Source: RGIG8748 sp045532255
GTDB taxonomy: Bacteria; Bacillota; Clostridia; UMGS1810
NCBI GenBank assembly: GCA_045532255.1
Contig: JAZSFO010000052.1
Coordinates: 1-21,911, forward strand
Direction of reading: 5' to 3'
DNA: 21,911 nucleotides
Positions 7,053-14,691 of the stretch are shown one piece after another. A model generated the notes under the pieces. The model did no database searches, was not told where the DNA came from, and was given only the letters and a program-made list of their open reading frames with translations. Position 1 is the first letter of the stretch, and each line of letters opens with the position of its first letter. The translations under genes and the position numbers were made by a program.

Positions 7053-7442
7053 TCAGACTCTTCTTCTCTTGGGCGGTCTGCAACCGTTGTGGGGAATCGG
7101 AGTTACATCTTTAATCATTGTTACTTCAAGTCCTGCTGTCTGGAGAGCACGGATAGCCGCTTCTCTTCCTGCGCCGGGACCCTTAACATATACTTCTACG
7201 GACTTTAATCCATGTTCCATAGCAGCCTTAGCAGCGGTTTCTGCTGCCATCTGGGATGCAAAAGGAGTACTCTTCTTGGAGCCTCTGAAACCGAGACCGC
7301 CGGAGCTTGCCCACGAAAGTGCATTACCCTGCACATCTGTGATTGTTACTATGGTGTTATTAAAGGTGGAGCGAATATGAACAGCTCCGCGTTCAATGTT
7401 TTTCTTTTCTTTTCTCTTACGAGTTTTCTTGACCTGAGCCAT
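7053..7442 (-). CDS. rpsK: 30S ribosomal protein S11
   Basis: 129 aa. Seen: the family segments HIRSTFNNTIVTITDVQGN, SSGGLGFRGSKKSTPFASQ and the C-terminal DVTPIPHNGCRPPKRRRV. S11 is a platform protein of the small subunit, close to the E and P sites and to the mRNA path. The N-terminal KKTRKRKEKKNIERG is the usual basic tail. Start ATG 7442 with GGGAGGG upstream; rpsM ends 19 nt before, rpsD begins 19 nt after. Confidence 0.99.
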   Translation of the reverse strand: MAQVKKTRKRKEKKNIERGAVHIRSTFNNTIVTITDVQGNALSWASSGGLGFRGSKKSTPFASQMAAETAAKAAMEHGLKSVEVYVKGPGAGREAAIRALQTAGLEVTMIKDVTPIPHNGCRPPKRRRV

Positions 7443-7461
7443 TTAGTTATTTCCCTCCCTC

Positions 7462-7830
7462 TTATTTCTTCTTGCCTGCGATTGTTCTCTTAGGACCTTT
7501 TCTTGTTCTTGCATTGTTCTTTGTGTTCTGTCCTCTTACGGGGAGACCTCTTCTGTGACGGAGACCTCTGTAACAACCGATTTCTATAAGGCGTTTGATA
7601 TCAAGAGCAATCTGTCTTCTGAGATCACCTTCTACTGTGTAATCTCTGTCTATGATTTCTCTTATCTTTGAAAGTTCATCTTCTGTCAAATCCTTGACTC
7701 TTGTATCAGGATTTATACCAGCTTCTGCTAAAATCTTGTTTGAGCTCTTTACGCCGATACCGTATACATAGGTAAGGCCGTATTCAACTCTCTTTTCATT
7801 AGGTAAGTCAACACCTGCTATTCTTGCCAT
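7462..7830 (-). CDS. rpsM: 30S ribosomal protein S13
   Basis: 122 aa from MARIAGVDLPNEKRVEYGL. C-terminal RGLRHRRGLPVRGQNTKNN and ARTRKGPKRTIAGKKK are diagnostic. S13 lies at the head of the 30S subunit and touches the P-site tRNA and the 50S bridge. Start ATG 7830 is chosen because it gives the conserved MARIAGVDLP N-terminus and follows AGGAGG; an open frame continues 11 codons upstream without family similarity. A 148-nt gap with strong potential stems separates it from rpmJ, the second-longest leader inside the superoperon after the rpsJ 5' leader. Confidence 0.98.
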   Translation of the reverse strand: MARIAGVDLPNEKRVEYGLTYVYGIGVKSSNKILAEAGINPDTRVKDLTEDELSKIREIIDRDYTVEGDLRRQIALDIKRLIEIGCYRGLRHRRGLPVRGQNTKNNARTRKGPKRTIAGKKK

Positions 7831-7978
7831 TAGCTTTTTGCACCTCCTGTTTAATATTAACAATAGTATATATTCATAACCGAAGGGTTCACAGTACCTT
7901 CGTACCGTGCAGCCGCTCCCTTACAGCTATAAGCCTAAATGAGTATTTATGCTGTCTTGCAGCAAAGGGATTTATATA
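7831..7978 (-). promoter_or_regulatory. Structured leader between rpmJ and rpsM (possible S4 or other r-protein control site)
   Basis: Minus strand: TCCCTT and AAGGGA form an outer 6-bp stem; directly inside it ACAGCATAA pairs with TTATaGCTGT (9 bp, one bulged A). An alternative local hairpin TGCTG/CAGCA competes for the same bases. Further down CGAAGG pairs with CCTTCG (7898-7903 with 7881-7886 on the plus numbering). An AT-rich spacer follows, then the AGGAGG of rpsM. E. coli S4 represses its alpha operon from this same gene position; whether this leader does so is inference, and the fold does not obviously copy the enteric pseudoknot. Confidence 0.5.
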
Positions 7979-8092
7979 TTAACCCTGTCTCTGTTTGTGC
8001 TTGGGGTTTTCGCAAATAACCATAATCTTACCTTTTCTCTTGATTATTTTGCATTTTTCGCACATAGGTTTTACTGATGGTCTTACTTTCAT
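7979..8092 (-). CDS. rpmJ: 50S ribosomal protein L36, zinc-binding form
   Basis: 37 aa: begins MKVRPSVKPMCEKCKIIKRK and ends CENPKHKQRQG. C11, C14, C27 and H32 form the CCCH zinc site of the C+ L36 type. L36 is a small protein of the 50S subunit bound to 23S rRNA. Start ATG 8092 follows a GGAGGTAGCCAAA-type ribosome-binding site. It lies 19 nt after infA, the normal order infA-rpmJ-rpsM. Confidence 0.98.
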   Translation of the reverse strand: MKVRPSVKPMCEKCKIIKRKGKIMVICENPKHKQRQG

Positions 8093-8111
8093 TTTGGCTA
8101 CCTCCTATCAA

Positions 8112-8330
8112 TTATTTGGCTCTCCATGTAATGCGTCCTCTGGTCAAATCATAGGGACTCATTTCCACAGTCACCTTGTCTCCGGGAAGAATTCTTATAA
8201 AGTTCATACGAAGCTTACCGGAAATGTGTGCCAGGATTCTGTGTCCGTTTTCAAATTCAACCTGGAACATAGCATTGGGCAGTGCCTCTACTACTGTTCC
8301 TTCCAATTCTAAAACATCTTCTTTTGCCAA
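8112..8330 (-). CDS. infA: Translation initiation factor IF-1 (TTG start)
   Basis: 72 aa, exactly the usual IF-1 length, when read from TTG 8330: (M)AKEDVLELEGTVVEALPNA, then GHRILAHISGKLRMNFIRIL and MSPYDLTRGRITWR. This is a single OB-fold S1-like protein that binds the A site of the 30S subunit during initiation. The TTG has GGGAGG eight bases upstream, and the ATG ten codons earlier lies before that SD and would add residues absent from the family, so TTG is preferred. The rare start codon may set low expression. Neighbours: KOW protein gene 26 nt upstream, rpmJ 19 nt downstream. Confidence 0.97.
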   Translation of the reverse strand: MAKEDVLELEGTVVEALPNAMFQVEFENGHRILAHISGKLRMNFIRILPGDKVTVEMSPYDLTRGRITWRAK

Positions 8331-8356
8331 GTACAAAACCTCCCTTTTACAAAATC

Positions 8357-8629
8357 TCAATCGGATATTCCGCTTGTGTACCTCACAAGAGAGTATCTGA
8401 CTTCCTTGTTTGTAAGCTTGCCAATTGTTTCAAGCTTATTTACAATGAATTCGTCTCTGTGCCCTGTAAGAAGCACATGCTTTAGCTTCTTCTTTTTGGG
8501 ACTTCCTACCTTGCGGCTCTTGCCGTTTGCAAGGTAGAGATAATTATCCTCCTGGGATATCACAATGAAACATTCGCCCGCATCTCTGCCTGCTGATGCA
8601 TAAACAAATTCACCTTGATGAACATCCAT
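8357..8629 (-). CDS. KOW-motif RNA-binding protein, ribosomal L14e/L6e/L27e-like
   Basis: 90 aa from MDVHQGEFVYASAGRDAGEC. Seen: residues about 5-35 fit a KOW/SH3-like fold (GEFVYASAGRDAGECFIVIS, then NYLYLANGKSRKVGSPKKKK), followed by a basic stretch and a helical C-terminus. Proteins of this type, sitting between map and infA, occur in many Clostridia and resemble the KOW part of archaeal/eukaryotic L14e; their role is not established, though a ribosome or rRNA partner is likely given the context. Start ATG 8629 is chosen: it lies one base after the map stop and has GAGG nine bases upstream, inside the end of map, so translation is probably coupled. A longer frame of 30 more residues overlaps map and is rejected. 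Confidence 0.85.
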   Translation of the reverse strand: MDVHQGEFVYASAGRDAGECFIVISQEDNYLYLANGKSRKVGSPKKKKLKHVLLTGHRDEFIVNKLETIGKLTNKEVRYSLVRYTSGISD

Positions 8630-8630
8630 A

Positions 8631-9389
8631 TTAAAATACCTCATCATATTCTGTAAGAAGTATCGGGTCTGAGTCGGTAATAAGAATGGTGTTTTCGTAG
8701 TGAGCCGAAAGAGACCCATCTACTGTTACCACCGTCCAGTTATCCTTAAGGGTTGTGGTGTGGTAAGCGCCGTATGTTACCATAGGCTCTACCGCAATTG
8801 TCATACCCTTGACCAGTCTTATTCCCTTGCCGAAGGTACCGTGATTGGGTATCTCGGGGTCCTCGTGAAGTGACTGACCTATTCCGTGACCGCAATAATT
8901 TCTGACAATTCCAAATCCGTTATCCTCCACATGCTTTTGTATCGATGACTGAACTGAACCCAGTCTTTCGCCGTGGCGGGCATATTTTAACCCTTCAAAG
9001 AAGCTCTCTTTGGTTACATCCACAAGTCTCTTTGCCTCGGGGGAGATTTCCCCTACGGCAAAGGTTCTTGCTGCATCTGCGTGGTATCCGTCTTTTACCG
9101 CACCTACATCAATGCTTATGATGTCTCCCTCGCAGAGCTTTCTGCCCGAAGGAATTCCGTGTATCACAACTTCATTTATCGAAGTACAGATACTTGCGGG
9201 ATAACCGTTGTAATTAAGAAATGACGGTTTTGCTCCCTGACATAAGATATATTCTTTTGCAATCTTGTCTAACTCTTGAGTAGTAATTCCGGCTTTAATA
9301 TACTTCTCTATCTCCTTGAGAGTTCCGTATACTATTCTGCCTGATGCTTTCATCTTCGCTATATCAGCTGACGATTTGATATATATCAT
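8631..9389 (-). CDS. map: Type I methionine aminopeptidase
   Basis: 252 aa. Removes the initiator Met from nascent proteins. The metal ligands of the pita-bread fold are all visible: Asp in SIDVGAV, Asp in DGYHADAARTF, His in GHGIGQSLHE, Glu in VEPMVTYG and Glu in HYENTILIT; the substrate-binding His is in EVVIHGIPSG. Start ATG 9389 (MIYIKSSADIAKMKASGRIV) follows AGAGGA at good distance; a TTG at 9410 inside the adk end would add seven residues with no RBS. Downstream of adk by 14 nt, the usual secY-adk-map order. Confidence 0.97.
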   Translation of the reverse strand: MIYIKSSADIAKMKASGRIVYGTLKEIEKYIKAGITTQELDKIAKEYILCQGAKPSFLNYNGYPASICTSINEVVIHGIPSGRKLCEGDIISIDVGAVKDGYHADAARTFAVGEISPEAKRLVDVTKESFFEGLKYARHGERLGSVQSSIQKHVEDNGFGIVRNYCGHGIGQSLHEDPEIPNHGTFGKGIRLVKGMTIAVEPMVTYGAYHTTTLKDNWTVVTVDGSLSAHYENTILITDSDPILLTEYDEVF

Positions 9390-9403
9390 ATGAGATATCC
9401 TCT

Positions 9404-10042
9404 TTAACAAAGCTTTTCGAGCATTTCAAGAACCAATTGAGTTGTTGCCTCAATTGTATCCTTGCACTCAACCTTTGTGAGCTTGCCCTTTGCCTCGTAG
9501 TAGTCCTTAACAGGAGCTGTCTGCTCGTGATAAACACTGAGGCGGTTAGCTATTGTTTCGGGATTGTCGTCTGCTCTTGTAATAAGCTCTGCACCACATT
9601 TGTCGCATATGCCCTCTGTCTTGGGGGGCTTTGATGATACATGGTAGGGAGTTCTGCAAGAGGAGCACTCTCTCCTTCCGGAGAGTCTCTTTACTATAAC
9701 GCTGTCGTCAACCTCAAGAGATAATGCCGTATCTATTTCTATGCCGCTCTCTTCCATGGCCTTTGCCTGATTGACTGTTCTGGGAAATCCGTCGAGGATA
9801 TATCCGTTTTTGCAGTCATCCTTTGCAATGCGGTTTAGAAATATCTCTATAACCGCTTCGTCGGGAACAAGAAGTCCCTTATCCATGTAAGATTTTGCCT
9901 TGAGGCCAAAGGGAGTTTCGTTCTCAATAGCCTCTCGGATTATGGCACCGGTAGATATTGCCGGTATAGAAAATTTTTCGCTTAGTATCGCTGCCTGAGT
10001 GCCTTTTCCGGCACCGGGCGCACCCAACATAATAAGTTTCAT
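9404..10042 (-). CDS. adk: Adenylate kinase, zinc-lid form
   Basis: 212 aa. Interconverts ATP + AMP and 2 ADP. Seen: P-loop LGAPGAGKGTQA at the N-terminus, the AMP-binding ISTGAIIREA, the signature GYILDGFPRTVNQAK, and a long lid with CSSC and CDKC (16 residues between the pairs) that binds structural zinc, as in Gram-positive enzymes; the Arg residues in RLSGRREC and RADDNPETIANRL are the usual catalytic ones. Start ATG 10042 with an AGGTGA-like site. It follows secY by 15 nt. Confidence 0.98.
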   Translation of the reverse strand: MKLIMLGAPGAGKGTQAAILSEKFSIPAISTGAIIREAIENETPFGLKAKSYMDKGLLVPDEAVIEIFLNRIAKDDCKNGYILDGFPRTVNQAKAMEESGIEIDTALSLEVDDSVIVKRLSGRRECSSCRTPYHVSSKPPKTEGICDKCGAELITRADDNPETIANRLSVYHEQTAPVKDYYEAKGKLTKVECKDTIEATTQLVLEMLEKLC

Positions 10043-10057
10043 ACCGTCACCTGCTTA

Positions 10058-11332
10058 TTATTCTAAGAATCCTTTGTAGTGACGCATAAGCATCTGGGAT
10101 TCTATCTGCTTTGTGGTCTCAAGTGCAACTCCGACAACGATGAGCAGTGATGAACCGCCTATAGCATAGAAGTTGTAGTTTATAACCTGCGAAAGCACCA
10201 TAGGAAGAACTGCAACAACGCCAAGGAAGAGCGCACCTGTAAGTGTGATTCTTGTAAGAATCTTGGAAATGTACTCACTTGTGGGTCTGCCGGGTCTGAT
10301 ACCGGGAACAAATCCACCGTTTCTCTTCATGTTGTTTGCGATTTCAACCGGGTTGAACTGTATAGCTGTGTAGAAATATGTGAAGAACACGATGAGCAGG
10401 AAGTAGAGAACCATGTAGAGCCAGGAGGTCTGTGTAAACAGGCTCCAGAATCTGCCCCAGAAGGTTGCTCCGGGAGTATAACCCATGAATCCCATAATTG
10501 TAGAGGGGAAGCTCATTATACTCATGGCGAAGATAATCGGAATAACACCTGCCATTGCCACCTTGATGGGAATGTGTGTGCTCTGACCGCCGTACATCTT
10601 TCTGCCAACCATTCTCTTTGCATACTGAACGGGAATTCTTCTTTCTGCATTGTCCATGAATACAACAAATGTAACCATGATAAGCGAAACCAATGCAATT
10701 GCAATAACGCTCCAGATATTGAGTGAACCTGCGGAGAAGTTCTTGCCAATTGTGGTAATCATTGAAGGAATACCGGATACGATACCTGCAAAGATTATTA
10801 TAGAAATACCGTTACCTACACCTCTTTCGGTAATCTGCTCACCAAGCCACATAAGAAATGCGGTACCTGCGGTAAAGGTGAAAACTATTGTAACGTATCC
10901 CCATACGCCCGGGATGCTTACAAAGCTCTTAAGTGCAAAGTAAAGTCCTGTTGCCTGTATGAAGGAAAGTATTACTGTACCGAAACGAGTCCATTTTGCG
11001 ATAACTCTTCTGCCTTCTTCGCCTTCCTTTGAGAGTCTCTCAAGGGCGGGAATAGCAACTGTAAGAAGCTGCATTATAATTGAAGAGTTAACATAGGGGG
11101 TGATACTCATTGCAAATATTGTTGCATTTGAGAAAGCACCGCCCGAGAAGGCATCAAGCATAGCGAACAGGTTGTTGCCCTGACCGCCGAGCAAGCTCTC
11201 AAGAGCGCCCTCTCTGAGACCTGGAACCGGAATAAAGGAACCAAGTCTGAATATAAATATCATGAGCAAGGTGTAAAGCATTTTGTGTCTTAAGTCCGGG
11301 ATAGCCCAGGCATTTCTAAGAGTCTTAAACAC
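10058..11332 (-). CDS. secY: Protein translocase subunit SecY
   Basis: 424 aa with ten hydrophobic segments. It forms the membrane channel for protein export with SecE and SecG. Seen: MFKTLRNAWAIPDLRHKML at the start, FIPVPG at the end of helix 1, SIMQLLTVAIPALERLSKEG, the cytosolic loop VQYAKRMVGRKMYGGQSTHI, FYTAIQFNPVEIANNMKRNG and GFVPGIRPGRPTSEYI, all family marks. Start is GTG at 11332, placed two bases after the rplO stop; its GAGGTG SD is made from the last codons of rplO, so the two are translationally coupled. In the spc order rplO-secY-adk. Confidence 0.98.
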   Translation of the reverse strand: MFKTLRNAWAIPDLRHKMLYTLLMIFIFRLGSFIPVPGLREGALESLLGGQGNNLFAMLDAFSGGAFSNATIFAMSITPYVNSSIIMQLLTVAIPALERLSKEGEEGRRVIAKWTRFGTVILSFIQATGLYFALKSFVSIPGVWGYVTIVFTFTAGTAFLMWLGEQITERGVGNGISIIIFAGIVSGIPSMITTIGKNFSAGSLNIWSVIAIALVSLIMVTFVVFMDNAERRIPVQYAKRMVGRKMYGGQSTHIPIKVAMAGVIPIIFAMSIMSFPSTIMGFMGYTPGATFWGRFWSLFTQTSWLYMVLYFLLIVFFTYFYTAIQFNPVEIANNMKRNGGFVPGIRPGRPTSEYISKILTRITLTGALFLGVVAVLPMVLSQVINYNFYAIGGSSLLIVVGVALETTKQIESQMLMRHYKGFLE

Positions 11333-11334
11333 TT

Positions 11335-11775
11335 TTACATCACCTCTGCCTTTCCACCTGCTGCTTCTATCTTAGATGCTGCAGAAGCTGTAAACTTAGC
11401 TGCTTTAACGGTGAGCTTCTTGGAAACTTCGCCGTTTCCGAGAACCTTAACGCCGTCTAATGCTTTGGAAATAATTCCTGCATCAATGAGTGCCTGTGCG
11501 TCTACAACTGCACCATCTTCAAATTTGTTAAGATCAGAGAGCTTAACCTCAGCGAACTGCTTTGCAAATATATTTGTAAAACCGCGCTTAGGAAGTCTTC
11601 TGTATATAGGCATCTGTCCGCCTTCAAAACCGATTCTTACACCGCCGCCGCTTCTGGCATTCTGACCCTTGTGACCGCGGCCTGCTGTCTTGCCGTTACC
11701 TGAACCGTGACCTCTGCCCTTTCTCTTTGAATCCTTTGCGGAGCCAACTGCGGGAGTAAGTTCAAATAATTTCAT
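11335..11775 (-). CDS. rplO: 50S ribosomal protein L15
   Basis: 146 aa. Seen: MKLFELTPAVGSAKDSKRKG, then RGHGSGNGKTAGRGHKGQ, GGVRIGFEGGQMPIYRRLP and KRGFTNIF, the Gly-rich N-terminal tail and core of L15, which extends deep into the 23S rRNA late in 50S assembly. The C-terminus ends KIEAAGGKAEVM with a TAA two bases before the secY GTG. Start ATG 11775 follows AAGGAGGTGCC; rpmD lies 21 nt upstream. Confidence 0.98.
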   Translation of the reverse strand: MKLFELTPAVGSAKDSKRKGRGHGSGNGKTAGRGHKGQNARSGGGVRIGFEGGQMPIYRRLPKRGFTNIFAKQFAEVKLSDLNKFEDGAVVDAQALIDAGIISKALDGVKVLGNGEVSKKLTVKAAKFTASAASKIEAAGGKAEVM

Positions 11776-11796
11776 CTAAGGCACCTCCTTCTAGAT

Positions 11797-11976
11797 TTAT
11801 ATTTCTTCTACACTGACTAAGTGGCAAACCTTTGCTACCATACCCTTAATCTGAGGTGTAGCTTCGTGAATTTTTTCGTCTCTTATCTTCTTTAAGCCAA
11901 GTGCCTTAACAGTAGCAATCTGGTCCTTCTTGGAGCCGATTGTGCTCTTGGTTAAAGTAACTTTTATTTTAGCCAT
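11797..11976 (-). CDS. rpmD: 50S ribosomal protein L30
   Basis: 59 aa: MAKIKVTLTKSTIGSKKDQI, then TVKALGLKKIRDEKIHEAT and a C-terminal VCHLVSVEEI. This matches the short bacterial L30 in sequence and length, a 50S protein bound to domains of 23S rRNA. Start ATG 11976 has AGGAGG upstream. It lies between rpsE (38 nt upstream) and rplO (21 nt downstream), the standard spc position. Confidence 0.97.
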   Translation of the reverse strand: MAKIKVTLTKSTIGSKKDQIATVKALGLKKIRDEKIHEATPQIKGMVAKVCHLVSVEEI

Positions 11977-12014
11977 TGTTATATCCTCCTAATTTAATTT
12001 GAAGTATGTCCTCA

Positions 12015-12515
12015 TTAGCCGAGGATTTCTTCTACTGTCTTGCCCCTTAAAAGAGCTACTTCTTCTGCAACCTTGAGGCTCTTTAAGCCTTCGAGTGTTG
12101 CATGAACAAGATTGTTAGGAGTGTTGGAACGAAGAGACTTTGCTCTGATGTTGCGGATACCTGCAAGCTCCAGAACGGATCTTGCGCAGCCTCCTGCGAG
12201 CACACCGGTACCTTCGCCGGCAGGCTTAAGGAGTACCTTACCTGCACCGAACTCACCGATAACTTCATGAGCAATTGTAGTACCTACCATAGGAACTGTA
12301 ATCATGTTCTTCTTAGCGGCATCAATTGCCTTTCTTACAGCGTCCGGGATTTCGGCAGCTTTACCTGTACCTGCACCAACATGGCCGTTTTCATCGCCAA
12401 CTACGACAAGAACACTAAATCTGAAGGTTCTACCGCCCTTTACAACCTTAGCAACACGATTGATGTTAACTATCTTTTCTTTTAAATCTAATTCGTCTGC
12501 GTTAAATCTTACCAT
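12015..12515 (-). CDS. rpsE: 30S ribosomal protein S5
   Basis: 166 aa. Seen: DLKEKIVNINRVAKVVKGGR and RFSVLVVVGDENGHVGAGTG, the N-terminal double-stranded RNA-binding fold, then PAGEGTGVLAGGCARSVLEL and AGIRNIRAKSLRSNTPNNL in the C-terminal domain. S5 lies at the mRNA entry channel and decoding face and is tied to translational accuracy. Start ATG 12515 with AGGAGGTAAAAGC; rplR is 19 nt upstream. Confidence 0.98.
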   Translation of the reverse strand: MVRFNADELDLKEKIVNINRVAKVVKGGRTFRFSVLVVVGDENGHVGAGTGKAAEIPDAVRKAIDAAKKNMITVPMVGTTIAHEVIGEFGAGKVLLKPAGEGTGVLAGGCARSVLELAGIRNIRAKSLRSNTPNNLVHATLEGLKSLKVAEEVALLRGKTVEEILG

Positions 12516-12534
12516 AAAAGCTTTTACCTCCTTA

Positions 12535-12903
12535 TTAGAATTCTAAGCCGCCTTCTCTGGCGCCCTCTGCGAGTTCCTGAACTCTGCCGTGATAAACATA
12601 GCCGCCTCTGTCAAATACTACAGCCTTGATGCCCTTTTCGAGTGCTCTGGAAGCAACCAAAAGACCAACCTCTTTTGCTGCAGCTTTGTTGCCGCCGTAT
12701 GCAAGCTTTTCTTTGATTTCCTTATCCAGTGAAGAAGCTGAAACCAAGGTCTTGCCCGTTGTGTCATCTATAATCTGTGCATAGATGTTACTGAGACTTC
12801 TGAATACATTGAGTCTGGGGCGGTTAGGAGTGCCGGAAATGTTCTTTCTGACTCTTAAATGTCTTTTTATTCTCTGTGCATTACTGCTCTTTTTACTAAT
12901 CAT
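12535..12903 (-). CDS. rplR: 50S ribosomal protein L18
   Basis: 122 aa. Seen: MISKKSSNAQRIKRHLRVRK, GTPNRPRLNVFRSLSNIYAQ, and the C-terminal VVFDRGGYVYHGRVQELAEG with REGGLEF. L18 binds 5S rRNA together with L5 in the central protuberance. Start ATG 12903 has AAAGGAG upstream. Gaps of 21-22 nt on both sides put it firmly in the spc part. Confidence 0.98.
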   Translation of the reverse strand: MISKKSSNAQRIKRHLRVRKNISGTPNRPRLNVFRSLSNIYAQIIDDTTGKTLVSASSLDKEIKEKLAYGGNKAAAKEVGLLVASRALEKGIKAVVFDRGGYVYHGRVQELAEGAREGGLEF

Positions 12904-12924
12904 TTATTTCTGCTCCTTTCTGGC

Positions 12925-13470
12925 TTACTTCTTAGCGCCTGTTTTACCTTCTTTTCTTCTGATTACTTCATCAGCATACTTGATACCCTTGCCCTTATAA
13001 GGTTCAGGCAATCTCTTTTCCCTTACGACTGCAGCAATCTGTCCGACAATCTGCTTGTCGATACCCTTTACAATGATTGTATTGGGATCGGGAACTTCGA
13101 AAGTATAATCGTCGCCGTCTTCCATTTCTACAGGATGGGAGTAACCCAATGTGAGCACGAGCTTCTTGCCCTGCTTCTGGCATCTGTAACCGACACCGTT
13201 TATCTGGAGAGTCTTTGCATAACCTTCTGTTACGCCGACTACCATGTTGTTTAAAAGAGTTCTTGTAAGACCGTGGAGTGATCTGTTTTCTTTCTTGTCA
13301 TCCGGTCTTTCTACGATAATCTGGTTTTCTTCAATCTTGATTATCATATCTTTGTGAAGTGTCTTTTCGAGGGTTCCCTTGGGGCCCTTTACGGATACTT
13401 CGTTGTTTGCGCCAACCTGAACAGTAACACCTGCAGGTACATTTATAGGCATTTTACCAATACGTGACAA
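12925..13470 (-). CDS. rplF: 50S ribosomal protein L6
   Basis: 181 aa with the two repeated alpha/beta halves of L6. Seen: MSRIGKMPINVPAGVTVQVG, HGLTRTLLNNMVVGVTEGY, LQINGVGYRCQKQGKKLVL and the end signature PEPYKGKGIKYADEVIRRKE. L6 sits near the sarcin-ricin loop and factor-binding site of the 50S subunit and enters assembly late. Start ATG 13470 follows GGAGGTGAAATAA. 22 nt from rpsH. Confidence 0.98.
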   Translation of the reverse strand: MSRIGKMPINVPAGVTVQVGANNEVSVKGPKGTLEKTLHKDMIIKIEENQIIVERPDDKKENRSLHGLTRTLLNNMVVGVTEGYAKTLQINGVGYRCQKQGKKLVLTLGYSHPVEMEDGDDYTFEVPDPNTIIVKGIDKQIVGQIAAVVREKRLPEPYKGKGIKYADEVIRRKEGKTGAKK

Positions 13471-13492
13471 TTTATTTCACCTCCAAAAATTC

Positions 13493-13891
13493 TTACCAGA
13501 TAAATGCTAACACTTCGCCGCCTACATTAGCTTTTCTTGCTTCTTTGTCGGTCATGATACCTTTAGAAGTAGAAATGATGGCGATACCGAGGCCTCTCAA
13601 TACTCTGGGAAGCTCTTCTTTGCTTGCATATACTCTGAGACCGGGCTTGGAAACTCTCTTAAGTCCGGTAATAACCTTCTGCTTGTTAGCAGCATACTTG
13701 AGTGTAATCTTGATTACGCCCTGTAATCCGTCGTCTATAACTTCATATCCGCTGATGTAACCCTCTTCGTTTAAGATTCTAGCGATTTCAATCTTAAGCT
13801 TGGAAGCGGGAACATTTACAGATTCATGTCTTGAAGAATTCGCATTTCTGATACGAGTAAGCATATCAGCGATAGGATCTGTAATTTGCAT
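13493..13891 (-). CDS. rpsH: 30S ribosomal protein S8
   Basis: 132 aa. Seen: MQITDPIADMLTRIRNANSS and the C-terminal ISTSKGIMTDKEARKANVGG with EVLAFIW. S8 binds helix 21 of 16S rRNA early in assembly; in E. coli it also represses the spc operon by binding the mRNA at rplE. I see no obvious copy of that site here at the rplX-rplE junction (25 nt). Start ATG 13891 with AAAGGAGGTAGC. Confidence 0.98.
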   Translation of the reverse strand: MQITDPIADMLTRIRNANSSRHESVNVPASKLKIEIARILNEEGYISGYEVIDDGLQGVIKITLKYAANKQKVITGLKRVSKPGLRVYASKEELPRVLRGLGIAIISTSKGIMTDKEARKANVGGEVLAFIW

Positions 13892-13921
13892 AATGCTACC
13901 TCCTTTTGTCTTAATATATTC

Positions 13922-14107
13922 TTACCAACTTGCCTTTTTAACACCGGGAATCTGACCCTTGTAAGCAAGCTCTCTGAAGCAGATACGGCAGATGCCGAAC
14001 TTTCTGAGCACTGAGTGGGGTCTTCCGCAGATATTACATCTGGTATATTCACGGGTCTTATATTTCTGCACTTTCTGCTGTTTTACTTTCATAGAAGTTT
14101 TTGCCAT
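13922..14107 (-). CDS. rpsN: 30S ribosomal protein S14, zinc-binding type Z
   Basis: 61 aa, the short zinc form. Seen: MAKTSMKVKQQKVQKYKTRE, then CNICGRPHSVLRKFGICRIC, with two CxxC pairs, and the end FRELAYKGQIPGVKKASW. S14 is in the head of the 30S subunit near the A site. Start ATG 14107 gives the family N-terminus and has GGAGG upstream; the frame is open 24 codons further but that part overlaps rplE. No zinc-free paralogue is in the window. Confidence 0.98.
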   Translation of the reverse strand: MAKTSMKVKQQKVQKYKTREYTRCNICGRPHSVLRKFGICRICFRELAYKGQIPGVKKASW

Positions 14108-14123
14108 TGTGATATACCTCCTC

Positions 14124-14666
14124 TCAAGCCTTTGTAAACGGAGCACCCATAAGTGTGAGTAACTCTCTTGCTTCTTCATCTGTCTTTGCTGTTGTTACAA
14201 AGATGATATCCATACCTCTTATTTTGTCGATCTTATCGTAATCGATTTCGGGGAATATAAGCTGTTCCTTGATACCCAAAGCATAGTTTCCTCTGCCGTC
14301 GAAGGCGTTGGGGTTAATGCCTCTGAAGTCTCTTACTCTGGGGAGTGCGATGTTGAATAATCTATCAAGGAATTCATACATCTTGTCGCTTCTGAGTGTT
14401 ACCTTGCAGCCAAGGTTCATTCCTTCTCTTATCTTGAAGTTAGCAACGGACTTCTTAGCCTTTGTTATAACGGGCTGCTGACCTGTTATAGCAGCAAGGT
14501 CAGTTACTGCAGCTTCCAATGCCTTAGCATTGTCTTTTGCTTCGCCGACACCGATGTTAACTACTATTTTATCAAGCTTAGGAATCTGCATAGGGCTTTT
14601 GTAGCCATACTTTTCCATAAGAGCTTTTTTAACTTCCTGTTCGTATTTCGCTCTCATAACTGTCAT
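14124..14666 (-). CDS. rplE: 50S ribosomal protein L5
   Basis: 180 aa. Seen: PMQIPKLDKIVVNIGVGEA, GCKVTLRSDKMYEFLDRLFN, RVRDFRGINPNAFDGRGNYA and LIFPEIDYDKIDKIRGMDI. L5 binds 5S rRNA and contacts the P-site tRNA. ATG 14666 has GGAGG ten bases upstream; ATG 14657 (MRAKYEQEV) is a possible alternative but is too far from the SD. 16 nt separate its stop from rpsN. Confidence 0.97.
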   Translation of the reverse strand: MTVMRAKYEQEVKKALMEKYGYKSPMQIPKLDKIVVNIGVGEAKDNAKALEAAVTDLAAITGQQPVITKAKKSVANFKIREGMNLGCKVTLRSDKMYEFLDRLFNIALPRVRDFRGINPNAFDGRGNYALGIKEQLIFPEIDYDKIDKIRGMDIIFVTTAKTDEEARELLTLMGAPFTKA

Positions 14667-14691
14667 GTGCGAAAATCCTCCTCTCTAACTA

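Noticed and set aside
7831..7863. Upstream start for rpsM adding MLILNRRCKKL
   Set aside because: The conserved S13 N-terminus starts at MARIAGVDLP, and the AGGAGG lies directly before that ATG.
8331..8360. ATG start for infA adding ten residues
   Set aside because: It would place the GGGAGG inside the coding region and give an IF-1 longer than the fixed 72 aa; TTG with the SD fits better.
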